Positions 24,865-33,712 are shown, numbered from the stretch's first letter. The stretch: 51,661 bases of DNA from Streptacidiphilus anmyonensis (GCF_000787855.1 NZ_BBPQ01000033.1:1-51661); one strand, 5' to 3'. The notes: generated from the sequence alone by a model not told the origin. Made by a program: numbers and translations.

Positions 24865-26217
24865 ATGTCCACTCACCGCACCGCCCGCCGCAGAGTCCTC
24901 CGTCTCGCCGCCGTGCTCACCACCTCGGCGCTGTCGATCAGCCTGCTCGCGGCCTGCGGCAGCAGCGGTGGCGGCTCGGCTTCGTCCTCGGCGAGCAGCC
25001 ACGGACCCGTCACCATCACCTTCTGGGCCTGGGCCAAGGGCACCCAGCAGGTCGTCGACGCCTTCAACGCCTCGCACAAGGACGTCCACGTCGACTTCGA
25101 GCAGATCCCCTCCGGTGTGGCCGGCGGCTACGCAAAGATCTCGGACGCGGTCAAGGCGGGCAACGCCCCCGACCTCTTCAACGTCGAGTACGCGGCCCTG
25201 CCGGACTTCGTCAGCCAGGGCGCCGTACAAGACATCACCTCGCTGGTCCCGGCGGGCCTGAAGGCGAAGTACCTCCCGCAGTCGGTGGAGCAGACCACGC
25301 TCGGCGGATCCACCTGGGCGCTGCCGCTGGACGCCGCGCCGCAGGCGCTCTTCTACCGCAAGGACCTCTTCGCCAAGGCCGGCATCACCACCCCGCCGAC
25401 CACCTGGGCCGACTACCAGGCCGACGCGGTCAAGCTCAAGGCGGCCGAGCCGAACACCCGCATCGGCACCTTCTTCCCGGACGACCCGAGCACCCTGGAG
25501 GCGTTCGCCTGGCAGAACGGCGCGCACTGGTTCTCCAGCAGCGGCGACACCTGGAAGATCGCCGTGGACTCCCCCGCGACGAAGAAGGTCGCCGACTACT
25601 GGGACGGCCTCGTCTCGAAGGACCTGGTCCGCGTCCAGACGTCGTTCAGCCAGCAGTGGACCGCCTCGCTCCAGAAGGGCGAGACCGCCGCGTACCTGGG
25701 CGCGGCCTGGGGCGGCGGCGTGCTCCAGGGCACCGTCGCGGGCGCCCCCGGCAACGCGGGCAACTGGGCGGTCGCCCCGGTCCCGACCTGGGACGGACAG
25801 CCGGCCAGCGGCATGCTCGGCGGCTCGACCTTCGCCGTCTCCAAGGACAGCCAGAAGGCCCAGGCCGCCGTGGAGTTCGCCACCTGGGCCACCACGACGC
25901 CCCAGGGCATCCAGGCGCGCATCGCCTCCGGCACCTCCTCGATGTTCCCGGCCGACCCGGAGCTGCTGCCGGCCGCCAAGGCCGCCTTCAACACCAGCTT
26001 CTACGGCGGGCAGGACATCTACGCGGTCTTCACCGCCGCCTCGAAGACCATCGTGCAGGGCTGGCAGTGGGGCCCGGGTCTGAGCGTCACCAACAGCACC
26101 CTGAAGGACGCCTTCGCCAAGCTCGGCCAGGGCGGCACCATCGACGGCGCCCTCGGCTCCGCGCAGTCGGCCACCGTCTCCGACCTCGGCACCCTCGGAC
26201 TCAAGGTCGCCCAGTGA
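24865..26217 (+). CDS. ABC sugar transporter, extracellular solute-binding lipoprotein
   Basis: A 450-residue lipoprotein. The lipobox is LLAAC (Cys ~32) after a basic, hydrophobic N-terminus, followed by a serine/glycine linker. The mature part fits the family 1 (MalE/UgpB-type) binding fold: VTITFWAWAKGTQQVVDAFN, AGNAPDLFNVEYAALPDF, WALPLDAAPQALFYRKDLF, GMLGGSTFAVSKDSQKAQAA. It would capture a sugar or oligosaccharide, probably the lyase product, and hand it to the two permeases. AGGAG precedes the ATG at 24865. The stop overlaps the next start (GTGA). Confidence 0.9.
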   Translation: MSTHRTARRRVLRLAAVLTTSALSISLLAACGSSGGGSASSSASSHGPVTITFWAWAKGTQQVVDAFNASHKDVHVDFEQIPSGVAGGYAKISDAVKAGNAPDLFNVEYAALPDFVSQGAVQDITSLVPAGLKAKYLPQSVEQTTLGGSTWALPLDAAPQALFYRKDLFAKAGITTPPTTWADYQADAVKLKAAEPNTRIGTFFPDDPSTLEAFAWQNGAHWFSSSGDTWKIAVDSPATKKVADYWDGLVSKDLVRVQTSFSQQWTASLQKGETAAYLGAAWGGGVLQGTVAGAPGNAGNWAVAPVPTWDGQPASGMLGGSTFAVSKDSQKAQAAVEFATWATTTPQGIQARIASGTSSMFPADPELLPAAKAAFNTSFYGGQDIYAVFTAASKTIVQGWQWGPGLSVTNSTLKDAFAKLGQGGTIDGALGSAQSATVSDLGTLGLKVAQ

Positions 26218-27188
26218 GTCTGCGCACCGCCGACACCGCCCGCACCGCCGGCACCGCCCGCACCGCCGGCACCGCCCGCGCCGTCGCCCCACGGCGGCGC
26301 GGGCGGTACGGGGCCCCCGCCGTCCTGCTGGCCCCGTTCCTGACCCTGTTCACTGCGGCGACGCTCGTCCCGATCGGCTACGCCGTCTATCTGAGCCTGT
26401 TCACCGAGCACCGCTCGGGGCTGGGCTTCGGCCCTGTCCAGACGGTCTTCACCGGCCTCGGCAACTACACCCGGGCCCTCGGCGATCCGGTCTTCCGCGG
26501 CGGCTTCACCACGATCGCGGAGTACTGCCTGCTCTACATCCCCGTCATGGTCGGGCTGTCGCTGACGGTGGCCCTGCTGCTGGACTCGGCCCTCGCGCGG
26601 GCCAAGCGCTTCTTCCAGCTGGCCCTGTTCCTGCCGCACGCCGTCCCCGGCATCATCGCCGCACTGATCTGGGCGTATCTCTACACGCCCGGCATCAGCC
26701 CGGTGGTGGGCGCGCTGGGTTCGGCCGGCGTGCATGTCGACCTGCTCGGCCACCCGCTGCCGGCCGTGGTCAACATGGCCGTGTGGGAGTGGACCGGCTA
26801 CAACATGGTCATCTTCTTCGCCGGGCTCCAGGCCCTGCCGCGCGAGGTCCTCGAAGCCGCCCTGGTTGACGGCGCCGGGCCGCTGCGCACCGCGCTGAGC
26901 ATCAAACTCCCGCTGATCAAGGCGTCCATCACCATGGTCTGCCTGTTCACGCTGATCGGCTCGCTCCAGCTGTTCACCGAGCCGATGATCCTCCAGGGGG
27001 CGTCGTCCCAGGTCACCACCAACTGGACGCCCAACATGTTCGCGTACTCCGCGGCGTTCGGCCGCAACGACTACGGCCTGGCGGCCGCCTCCTCGGTGAT
27101 GCTCGCCCTCGCCGCGGCCGCCCTCTCCTTCATCGTCACCCGGGTCACCCGCACCCGCTCCGAGCGCCGGACGGAGGCCGCCCGATGA
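26214..27188 (+). CDS. ABC sugar transporter permease (MalF type)
   Basis: A 324-residue inner-membrane permease with six predicted helices. The EAA loop that touches the ATPase is EAALVDGAGPLRTALSIKLP. Start is the GTG at 26214, which overlaps the previous stop. The first ~25 residues are a repeat-coded tail (TARTAGTARTAGTARA) made by an 18-bp tandem repeat at ~26229-26282. That tail is unlike the family, so an internal start cannot be excluded, but no better start codon follows before the first helix. It pairs with the next gene. Confidence 0.88.
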   Translation: MSLRTADTARTAGTARTAGTARAVAPRRRGRYGAPAVLLAPFLTLFTAATLVPIGYAVYLSLFTEHRSGLGFGPVQTVFTGLGNYTRALGDPVFRGGFTTIAEYCLLYIPVMVGLSLTVALLLDSALARAKRFFQLALFLPHAVPGIIAALIWAYLYTPGISPVVGALGSAGVHVDLLGHPLPAVVNMAVWEWTGYNMVIFFAGLQALPREVLEAALVDGAGPLRTALSIKLPLIKASITMVCLFTLIGSLQLFTEPMILQGASSQVTTNWTPNMFAYSAAFGRNDYGLAAASSVMLALAAAALSFIVTRVTRTRSERRTEAAR

Positions 27189-28099
27189 GCGCCGTCGCCA
27201 CGAAGGAAACGGACACCGCGCAGGAGACCGGCGCCGTGAGGTCCGCGACCGCCGGCCGGTCCCGGCCGTGGTCGCTGTCGAAGACGGCCGTCAACGGGGC
27301 CCTGGTGCTGGTCACCGTCTACACCCTGCTGCCGCTCGGCTGGCTGCTCACCGCCGCCGCCAAGAACACGCCCGACCTGCTCGGCGGCAACGGGCTGACG
27401 CCGTCCAACGTCCACCTGGTCCAGAACCTCCACGACCTGGCCACCCAGGACGGCGGCATCTACTTCCGCTGGTACCTCAACTCCCTGCTCTACGCCGGGC
27501 TCGGCGCCCTGCTCTGCGCGCTGGTCTGCGTCTGCGCGGGCTACGCCTTCGAGGTCTACCGGTTCCGGGGGAAGGAGAAGCTGTTCGGCCTGGTGCTGCT
27601 CGGCGTGCTGGTCCCCACCACCGCGCTCGCGCTGCCGATGTACCTGCTCGCGTCCGAGATCGGCGTCGTCGACACCTTCTGGGCCGTCTTCATCCCCAGC
27701 CTGGTCTTCCCCTTCGGCGTCTACCTCTCCCGGGTCTTCTGCGCCGGCTACATCCCCGGCGAGGTCCTGGAGGCGGCCCGCATGGACGGCGCCAAGGAGC
27801 TGCGTATCTTCTGGTCCATCGGCCTGCGGATGGTGATGCCGGGGTTCGTCACGGTGTTCCTGTTCCAGTTCACCGCGATCTGGAACAACTTCTTCCTGCC
27901 GCTGGTGATGCTGTCGAACACCAAGCTGTTCCCGGTCAGCCTCGGCCTGTACGTGTGGAACTCGCAGACCCACGGCAACCCCGAGTTCTACCCGCTGGTG
28001 GTCACCGGCTCGCTGCTGGCCGTCGTCCCGCTCGTCGTCGCCTTCGTCGCCCTCCAGCGCCACTGGAAGGCCGGCCTGACCGCAGGAAGCGTCAAGTGA
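27185..28099 (+). CDS. ABC sugar transporter permease (MalG type)
   Basis: A 304-residue permease with six membrane helices (first at LVLVTVYTLLPLGWLLTAAA) and the EAA loop EAARMDGAKELRIFWSIGL. It starts inside the stop of the previous gene (ATGA overlap). No ATPase gene follows, so the importer probably relies on a shared ATPase such as MsiK encoded elsewhere, as is usual in streptomycetes. Its own stop overlaps the dehydrogenase start (GTGA), giving a four-gene coupled unit. Confidence 0.9.
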   Translation: MSAVATKETDTAQETGAVRSATAGRSRPWSLSKTAVNGALVLVTVYTLLPLGWLLTAAAKNTPDLLGGNGLTPSNVHLVQNLHDLATQDGGIYFRWYLNSLLYAGLGALLCALVCVCAGYAFEVYRFRGKEKLFGLVLLGVLVPTTALALPMYLLASEIGVVDTFWAVFIPSLVFPFGVYLSRVFCAGYIPGEVLEAARMDGAKELRIFWSIGLRMVMPGFVTVFLFQFTAIWNNFFLPLVMLSNTKLFPVSLGLYVWNSQTHGNPEFYPLVVTGSLLAVVPLVVAFVALQRHWKAGLTAGSVK

Positions 28100-29289
28100 C
28101 ACCCGTCGCCCCGAGTTCGTCCGGCGTCCCCGGGAACCCAGATCCGTCCGAGCGCGCACACCCGTCCGGGAGCGCAGACCCGTCCCAGAGCGCAGACCCG
28201 CCGGAGAACCGAGTGCCCCACCAGTCCATCGCAGCCACCGCAGCCACCGGGCCGCTCCCCGCGGACGACGGCCCGCGCCGTACGCGCCGTCCGCGCGCCG
28301 TGCTGGCGATGCACCGGCCGCTCGCCGCGCGGCTCTTCGACGCGCCTACACTGGCCCGGATCGCCGGCCTGGCCGACCTCGACCCCGGCCTGGTCCTCGA
28401 CGACTTCACCACCCCCGAGGCCCTGGCCGCCCTCGCCGACGCCGAGGTGCTGATCACCAGCTGGGGCTGCCCACCGCTGGACGGACGCGTCCTGGACGCC
28501 GCCCCGGGGCTGCGGGCCGTCCTGCACGCGGCGGGCACCGTCAAGGGGCACATCACCGAGGCGTGCTGGGAGCGCGGCATCCAGGTCACCTCCGCGGCCT
28601 GGGCCAACGCCCTGCCGGTCGCCGAGTACACCGTGGCCGCGATCCTCTTCGCCAACAAGAAGGTGCTGCGGCTCGCCGCCGACTACCGCGAGCGCCGGGC
28701 TCCGCACGACTGGCAGAACGCGTACCCGGGGATCGGCAACTACCGGCGCACCGTCGGCATCGTCGGCGCCTCCCGGATCGGCCGGAGGGTGCTCGACCTG
28801 CTCCGGCCGTACGACCTGGACCTGCTGCTGCACGACCCCTACGTCGCCCCGGAGGAGGCCGCCGCGCTCGGCGCGGGCCTGGTGGACCTCGACGAGCTGT
28901 GCTCGCTCAGCGACGTGGTCAGCGTCCACGCGCCCCAACTGCCGTCCACCCGCCACCTGATCGACGGCCGTCGGCTGGCGCTGATCCCGGACGGCGGCAC
29001 GGTGGTCAACACCTCGCGCGGCTCGCTGATCGACCAGGACGCGTTGGTCGCGGAACTGGTGAGCGGTCGGCTGAGCGCCGTCCTCGACGTCACCGACCCC
29101 GACGTGCCGGCCGCCGACTCCCCGCTGTACGACCTGCCCAACGTACTGCTCACCCCGCACATCGCCGGTTCCCTCGGCGGCGAGCTGCACCGCATGGCCG
29201 CCGCCGCGGCCGACGAACTGGCCAACTACGCGGCCGGGCTGCCCTTCGCGCACCCGGTCCTGGCCGAGCACATCCACCGCACCGCCTGA
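28096..29289 (+). CDS. D-2-hydroxyacid dehydrogenase, NAD(P)-dependent
   Basis: A 397-residue oxidoreductase. The nucleotide-binding loop is GIVGASRIGRRVLDLL; the catalytic Arg is in NTSRGSLID and the His in LTPHIAGS. The usual triad Glu position (DPEP in relatives) reads LDVTDPDVP, so Glu appears as Asp, a conservative but notable change. The first ~65 residues are a low-complexity leader built from repeated PS/SADP codons; GTG at 28213 with GGAG upstream is an alternative start. The gene is coupled to the transporter, so the substrate is probably a hydroxy- or keto-acid from the imported sugar, such as hydroxypyruvate or glycerate; inference. Confidence 0.85.
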   Translation: MTPVAPSSSGVPGNPDPSERAHPSGSADPSQSADPPENRVPHQSIAATAATGPLPADDGPRRTRRPRAVLAMHRPLAARLFDAPTLARIAGLADLDPGLVLDDFTTPEALAALADAEVLITSWGCPPLDGRVLDAAPGLRAVLHAAGTVKGHITEACWERGIQVTSAAWANALPVAEYTVAAILFANKKVLRLAADYRERRAPHDWQNAYPGIGNYRRTVGIVGASRIGRRVLDLLRPYDLDLLLHDPYVAPEEAAALGAGLVDLDELCSLSDVVSVHAPQLPSTRHLIDGRRLALIPDGGTVVNTSRGSLIDQDALVAELVSGRLSAVLDVTDPDVPAADSPLYDLPNVLLTPHIAGSLGGELHRMAAAAADELANYAAGLPFAHPVLAEHIHRTA

Positions 29290-29290
29290 C

Positions 29291-29319
29291 GGCCCGGGGG
29301 CTGCCCTCGCCCCCGGGCC
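29291..29319. terminator. 10-bp hairpin ending the ABC-dehydrogenase operon
   Basis: GGCCCGGGGG pairs perfectly with CCCCCGGGCC around a 9-nt loop, directly after the dehydrogenase stop and before the next promoter. Confidence 0.65.
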
Positions 29320-29324
29320 TGCCC

Positions 29325-29349
29325 TATGCTGACCGGGAAAGCGCTTTCC
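29325..29349 (+). promoter_or_regulatory. Promoter -10 and perfect GGAAAGCGCTTTCC operator
   Basis: TATGCT (29325-29330) is a plausible -10. It is followed at 29336-29349 by GGAAAGCGCTTTCC, a perfect 14-bp palindrome of the LacI-repressor type covering the expected start of transcription. The same core is at the PL8 promoter, tying the catabolic operon to the lyase. Confidence 0.7.
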
Positions 29350-29398
29350 ACTCACTCTCCCGCCAGCAGCCCCGCCTCGCACGCTAGGAGAACGACCC

Positions 29399-30550
29399 AT
29401 GTCCCGCACAGTGATCGGCATCGTCATGAACGGTGTCACCGGCCGGATGGGCTACCGCCAGCACCTGGTCCGCTCGATCCTGGCCATCCGCGAGCAGGGC
29501 GGGCTCGCCCTGGACGACGGCGAGGTGCTGTGGCCCGAGCCGATCCTCGTCGGCCGCAGCGCCCCCAAGCTCAAGGAGATCGCCGACCGGCACGGCCTGG
29601 AGCACTGGACCACCGATCTGGACGAGGCGCTGTCCCATCCCCTCGCCCAGATCTACTTCGACGCCCAGCTGACCCAGGTCCGCGAGCCGGCGATCCGCAA
29701 GGCCATCGCGGCCGGAAAGCACGTCTACACCGAGAAGCCCACCGCCGAATCCCTGGACGCGGCCCTGGAGTTGGCCCGCCTGGCGCGCGCCGCCGGGGTC
29801 TGCAACGGGGCCGTGCAGGACAAGCTGTTCCTGCCCGGCCTGCTCAAGCTCAAGCGTCTGGTCGACGGCGGCTTCTTCGGCCGGATCCTGTCCGTGCGCG
29901 GCGAGTTCGGCTACTGGGTCTTCGAGGGCGACTGGCAGACCGCCCAGCGGCCCTCGTGGAACTACCGCGCCCAGGACGGCGGCGGCATGATCCTCGACAT
30001 GTTCCCGCACTGGCGCTACGTGCTGGACAACATCTTCTCCCCGGTCCGCTCCGTCTACGCCCACACCGCCACCCACATCGACGAGCGCTGGGACGAGCAG
30101 GGCGCGGTCTACCAGGCCACCGCCGACGACGCCGCCTACGGCGTCTTCGAGCTGGACGGCGGGATCGTCGCCCAGATCAACTCCTCCTGGGCGGTCCGCG
30201 TCGACCGCGACGAGCTGGTCGAGTTCCAGGTCGACGGCACCGAGGGCAGCGCGGTCGCGGGCCTGCGCAACTGCCGTATCCAGCACCGTGCCGCGACCCC
30301 CAAGCCGGTCTGGAACCCGGACCTGCCCGCCACCGAGCCCTTCCGTTCGCAGTGGCAGCAGGTGCCGGACAACGAGGAGTTCGACAACGGCTTCAAGGTC
30401 CAGTGGGAGCTGTTCCTCACGCACGTGGTCACCGGCGCGCCCTACCGCTGGGATCTCCTGGAGGGCGCCAAGGGCGTCCAGCTCGCCGAACTCGGCCTGC
30501 GTTCCGCCGCCGAGGGCCGCCGCCTCGACGTCCCCGACCTGGAGATCTGA
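29399..30550 (+). CDS. Gfo/Idh/MocA-family sugar oxidoreductase
   Basis: A 383-residue NAD(P)-dependent dehydrogenase. The Rossmann start is VIGIVMNGVTGRMGYRQHL, with a longer glycine loop than usual. EKPTAESLDAALELA is the family EKP motif, and GGGMILDMFPHWRYVLDN holds the Asp and His that normally bind the sugar. Such enzymes oxidise sugars or inositols, often to 3-keto or 2-keto forms. It is first in a five-gene operon and has AGGAG upstream. The stop overlaps the DUF993 start (TGATG). Confidence 0.88.
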   Translation: MSRTVIGIVMNGVTGRMGYRQHLVRSILAIREQGGLALDDGEVLWPEPILVGRSAPKLKEIADRHGLEHWTTDLDEALSHPLAQIYFDAQLTQVREPAIRKAIAAGKHVYTEKPTAESLDAALELARLARAAGVCNGAVQDKLFLPGLLKLKRLVDGGFFGRILSVRGEFGYWVFEGDWQTAQRPSWNYRAQDGGGMILDMFPHWRYVLDNIFSPVRSVYAHTATHIDERWDEQGAVYQATADDAAYGVFELDGGIVAQINSSWAVRVDRDELVEFQVDGTEGSAVAGLRNCRIQHRAATPKPVWNPDLPATEPFRSQWQQVPDNEEFDNGFKVQWELFLTHVVTGAPYRWDLLEGAKGVQLAELGLRSAAEGRRLDVPDLEI

Positions 30551-31698
30551 TGACCGAGCTGAACCTCCCCGGCCTCGGCGCCTACCGGCTGCGCGAGCCC
30601 CTGCCGCTCGCCGCGTCCGTCACTCCCGCCCTCTCGCGGACCGTCTTCGCCGCCGCCCACGTCGTCGCCGACCCGAACGGGGAGAACGCCCCCGGCGCGC
30701 CCGCCGTCGTGGACTGGGAGTCCACCCTCGCCTTCCGCCACCACCTGTGGTCGCTCGGCCTCGGCGTCGCCGACGCCATGGACACCGCGCAGCGCGGCAT
30801 GGGCCTGGACTGGGCCGCCACCCGGGAGCTGATCACCCGCTCCGGCGCAGCGGCCCGGGCCGTCGGAGGCACGCTCGCCTGCGGCGTCGGCACCGACCAA
30901 CTGGCCGGGCCGACCGCCTCGTTGGCCGACATCACCGCCGCCTACGAGGAGCAGCTGGAGGTCGTCGAGGCCGCGGCCGCTCAGCCGATCCTGATGGCCA
31001 GTCGCGCCCTGTGCGCCGCCGCCGCAGGCCCGGACGACTACCTGCGCCTCTACGACCGCCTCGTCAGCCAGGCCCGGCAACCCGTCATCCTGCACTGGGT
31101 GGGCGAGATGTTCGATCCGGCGCTGCGCGGCTACTGGGGTTCCACCGACCTCGACGAGGCCACCGAGACGGTGCTCACGCTCGTCAAGCAGCACCCGGAC
31201 GGCGTCGACGGCATCAAGGTGTCGCTGCTGGACGCCGACCGCGAGATCGCCCTGCGGCGCGCCCTGCCGGCCGGGGTCCGCCTCTACACCGGCGACGACT
31301 TCAACTACCCGCAGCTGATCCGCGGCGACGAACTCGGCTTCAGCCACGCGCTGCTGGGCGTCTTCGACCCGATCGCCGCCACGGCCTCCGCCGCCCTGCA
31401 GGCACTGGACGCCGGCGACCTGGACCGGTACGACGCCCTGATGGCGCCGACGCTGCCGCTGGCCCGGCACCTGTTCGCCGCGCCGACGTACCACTACAAG
31501 ACCGGAATCGTCTTCCTCGCCTGGCTCTGCGGCCACCAGGACCACTTCACCATGGTCGCCGGCGCGCAGAGCGGACGCTCGGTCCCGCACCTGGTCGAGC
31601 TGTTCCGGCTCGCGGACCAGGCCGGGATCCTGCGCGACCCGGACCAGGCCGCCCACCGGATGCGGCAGTTCCTCGCCGTCGCGGGGGTGGCGGCATGA
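30550..31698 (+). CDS. DUF993 family protein, DapA-like aldolase/lyase
   Basis: A 382-residue protein of the DUF993 family, a distant branch of the dihydrodipicolinate synthase/N-acetylneuraminate lyase barrel. The likely Schiff-base lysine is in GVDGIKVSLLDADRE. Other landmarks are AVGGTLACGVGTDQL, VILHWVGEMFDPALRGYWGS and LYTGDDFNYPQLIRGDE. A retro-aldol or dehydratase step on a keto-sugar acid is the natural guess, but the reaction of this family is not known to me. ATG overlaps the previous stop; its stop overlaps the isomerase start. Confidence 0.85.
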   Translation: MTELNLPGLGAYRLREPLPLAASVTPALSRTVFAAAHVVADPNGENAPGAPAVVDWESTLAFRHHLWSLGLGVADAMDTAQRGMGLDWAATRELITRSGAAARAVGGTLACGVGTDQLAGPTASLADITAAYEEQLEVVEAAAAQPILMASRALCAAAAGPDDYLRLYDRLVSQARQPVILHWVGEMFDPALRGYWGSTDLDEATETVLTLVKQHPDGVDGIKVSLLDADREIALRRALPAGVRLYTGDDFNYPQLIRGDELGFSHALLGVFDPIAATASAALQALDAGDLDRYDALMAPTLPLARHLFAAPTYHYKTGIVFLAWLCGHQDHFTMVAGAQSGRSVPHLVELFRLADQAGILRDPDQAAHRMRQFLAVAGVAA

Positions 31699-32546
31699 CC
31701 CGGCTCTCCCTCAACCAGATCACCACGAAGGGCTGGAGCCTGGCCCAGGCCGTCCGGGGCTGCGTGGACGCCGGGATCCCGGCGATCGGCCTGTGGCGGG
31801 ACAAGGTCGCCGAGACCGGCGTCGCCGAGGCGGCCAAGCTGGTCCGCGACGCGGGACTGGCCGTCAGCACGCTGTGCCGGGGCGGCTTCCTGACCGCGCC
31901 CGACCCGGACGGTCTGCGCGCCGCCCTGGCCGAGAACCTGCGCGCACTGGAAGAGGCGGCCGAACTCGGCACCGACACGCTCGTCATGGTGGTCGGCGGC
32001 CTGCCGGAGGGCAGCCGGGACCTGGTCGGCGCGCGCGAGCGGGTCGCCGAACTGCTCGGCGAACTCGCGCCGCACGCGGGCGACTTCGGTGTGCGCATGG
32101 CCATCGAACCGCTGCACCCGATGTTCTGCGCGGACCGCGCCGTGGTCTCCACCCTCGGTCAGGCGCTCGACCTCGCCGAGCGCTTCCCCGCCTCGCAGGT
32201 CGGCGTCGTCGTGGACAGCTACCACGTCTGGTGGGACCCGTACCTGTCCGCGCAGATCGACCGCGCGGGCGACCGGATCGCCTCCTACCAGGTCTGCGAC
32301 TGGACCCTGCCGCTGCCCGCCGACGCGCTGCTCGGCCGCGGCCACGTCGGCGACGGCTGCATCGACTTCCGGGCGATGACCGACCAGGTCACCGCCGCCG
32401 GCCACACCGGCTGGATCGAGGTCGAGATCTTCAACCAGGAGATCTGGGACACCCCCGGGGAGGAGACCCTGCGGACCGTGCTGGAACGCCACGGCGCCCA
32501 CGTGGAACCGGCAGATGCGGGACCGGCACGCGGGGAACCGGCATGA
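31695..32546 (+). CDS. Sugar phosphate isomerase/epimerase-type TIM barrel
   Basis: A 283-residue AP-endonuclease-2-type barrel. Metal ligands are visible as AIEPLHPMF (Glu), VVVDSYHVWWDP (Asp, His) and EVEIFNQEIWD (Glu). LSLNQITTKGWSLAQAVRGC at the start is typical of the operon partners of DUF993 and MocA oxidoreductases. It is a different subfamily from the isomerase at 21826. Its start and stop both overlap neighbours (ATGA), so it is translated in step with DUF993 and the kinase. Confidence 0.87.
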   Translation: MTRLSLNQITTKGWSLAQAVRGCVDAGIPAIGLWRDKVAETGVAEAAKLVRDAGLAVSTLCRGGFLTAPDPDGLRAALAENLRALEEAAELGTDTLVMVVGGLPEGSRDLVGARERVAELLGELAPHAGDFGVRMAIEPLHPMFCADRAVVSTLGQALDLAERFPASQVGVVVDSYHVWWDPYLSAQIDRAGDRIASYQVCDWTLPLPADALLGRGHVGDGCIDFRAMTDQVTAAGHTGWIEVEIFNQEIWDTPGEETLRTVLERHGAHVEPADAGPARGEPA

Positions 32547-33640
32547 GGGTCGTCATCGCGCCCGACTCCTTCAAGGGCACCGCCACCGCCGCCGAGGCGG
32601 CCGCGGCGCTCGCCGACGGCTGGCGCTCCCTCAGACCGGACGATCACCTGGAGATCCGTCCGATGGCCGACGGCGGCGAGGGGACTCTGGACGCCGTCGT
32701 GGCCGCCCATCCGGGAACTGCCCTGCACCGGGTGGGCGGCTGCACCGGTCCCGACGGCCGCCCCGTCGACGGGGAGTTCGCGCTGCTCGCCGACGGCACG
32801 GCGGTCGTCGAGCTCGCCACCGTCAGCGGTCTGCCGCTGATGGCGGGCCTGGCACCGCTGACCGCCACCACCCGGGGAACCGGCGAGCTCGTCGCCGCCG
32901 CGCTGGACCAGGGCGCGACCGGTGTGCTGATCGGGCTCGGCGGCTCCGCCTCCAGCGACGGCGGAGCCGGGCTGCTGACCGCGCTCGGCCTGCGGCTGCT
33001 CGACGCCGACGGCCTGCCGCTCCCGCACGGCGGCGGCGCGCTGACCCGGCTGCGGCGGATCGACCGCGACTGCCTGCGTCCCGCTCCGCCGGGCGGCGTG
33101 CGGCTGCTCACCGACGTCACCAACCCCCTGCTCGGGCCGGACGGGGCGGCCGCCGTGTACGGGCCGCAGAAGGGCGCCGGGCCCGAGCAGATCGCCCGGC
33201 TCGAACGGGGCCTGACGCGCCTTTGCGAGCTGCTCGGCGGCGCGCCGGAGCAGCCGGGCGCGGGCGCGGCAGGCGGCGCCGCGTACGGCCTCGCGGCCGT
33301 CTGGGACGCCGGGATCACGCCCGGCGCGGCCGCCGTCGCCGACCTGCTGTGGCTGGACGACGCCCTGGCCTCGGCCGACCTGGTGATCACCGGCGAGGGC
33401 CGTTTCGACGCGACCAGCCTGCGCGGCAAGGCCGTCGGCGAGGTGCTGGCGCGAGCGGCACAGGCCGGCGTTCCGGCGCGGGTGGTGGCGGGCGGCTCGC
33501 CGGACGACTCGGTGCTCACGCTGTCCGGACTCGCCGGCTCCGCCGGGGCCGCCTGCGCCGAGGCCGCCCACTGGCTCCGCCGGGCGGGCGCGCTGCTGGC
33601 GCGCGCGGCCGAGGAACCCCGGGTCGCGGCCCGGCGGTAG
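32543..33640 (+). CDS. Glycerate kinase (type I, GarK/GlxK family)
   Basis: A 365-residue kinase that phosphorylates D-glycerate with ATP; characterised type I members give 2-phosphoglycerate. Motifs: APDSFKGTATAAEAA at the start, MADGGEGTLDAV, GLGGSASSDGGAGLL (nucleotide loop), TDVTNPLLG, PQKGA and GEGRFDATSLRGKA. Length is normal for the family. Being last in the operon, it shows that the pathway ends at glycerate. An 18-bp hairpin follows 16 bp after the stop. Confidence 0.92.
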   Translation: MRVVIAPDSFKGTATAAEAAAALADGWRSLRPDDHLEIRPMADGGEGTLDAVVAAHPGTALHRVGGCTGPDGRPVDGEFALLADGTAVVELATVSGLPLMAGLAPLTATTRGTGELVAAALDQGATGVLIGLGGSASSDGGAGLLTALGLRLLDADGLPLPHGGGALTRLRRIDRDCLRPAPPGGVRLLTDVTNPLLGPDGAAAVYGPQKGAGPEQIARLERGLTRLCELLGGAPEQPGAGAAGGAAYGLAAVWDAGITPGAAAVADLLWLDDALASADLVITGEGRFDATSLRGKAVGEVLARAAQAGVPARVVAGGSPDDSVLTLSGLAGSAGAACAEAAHWLRRAGALLARAAEEPRVAARR

Positions 33641-33656
33641 GGCACCGGTCCGTGCG

Positions 33657-33712
33657 GTCGGCCCGCTCGCCCGCCCTGGCCTGATGGGCGGGACGCGGGC
33701 GAGCGGGCCGAC
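33657..33712. terminator. 18-bp perfect hairpin ending the catabolic operon
   Basis: GTCGGCCCGCTCGCCCGC (33657-33674) pairs perfectly with GCGGGCGAGCGGGCCGAC (33695-33712), loop 20 nt. It is one of the strongest simple hairpins in the window and marks the end of the carbohydrate island. Confidence 0.82.

Noticed and set aside
24865-28099. A missing ABC ATPase as a sign of a broken transporter
   Set aside because: Streptomycete sugar importers of this type commonly use a shared ATPase encoded elsewhere, so the absence is normal.
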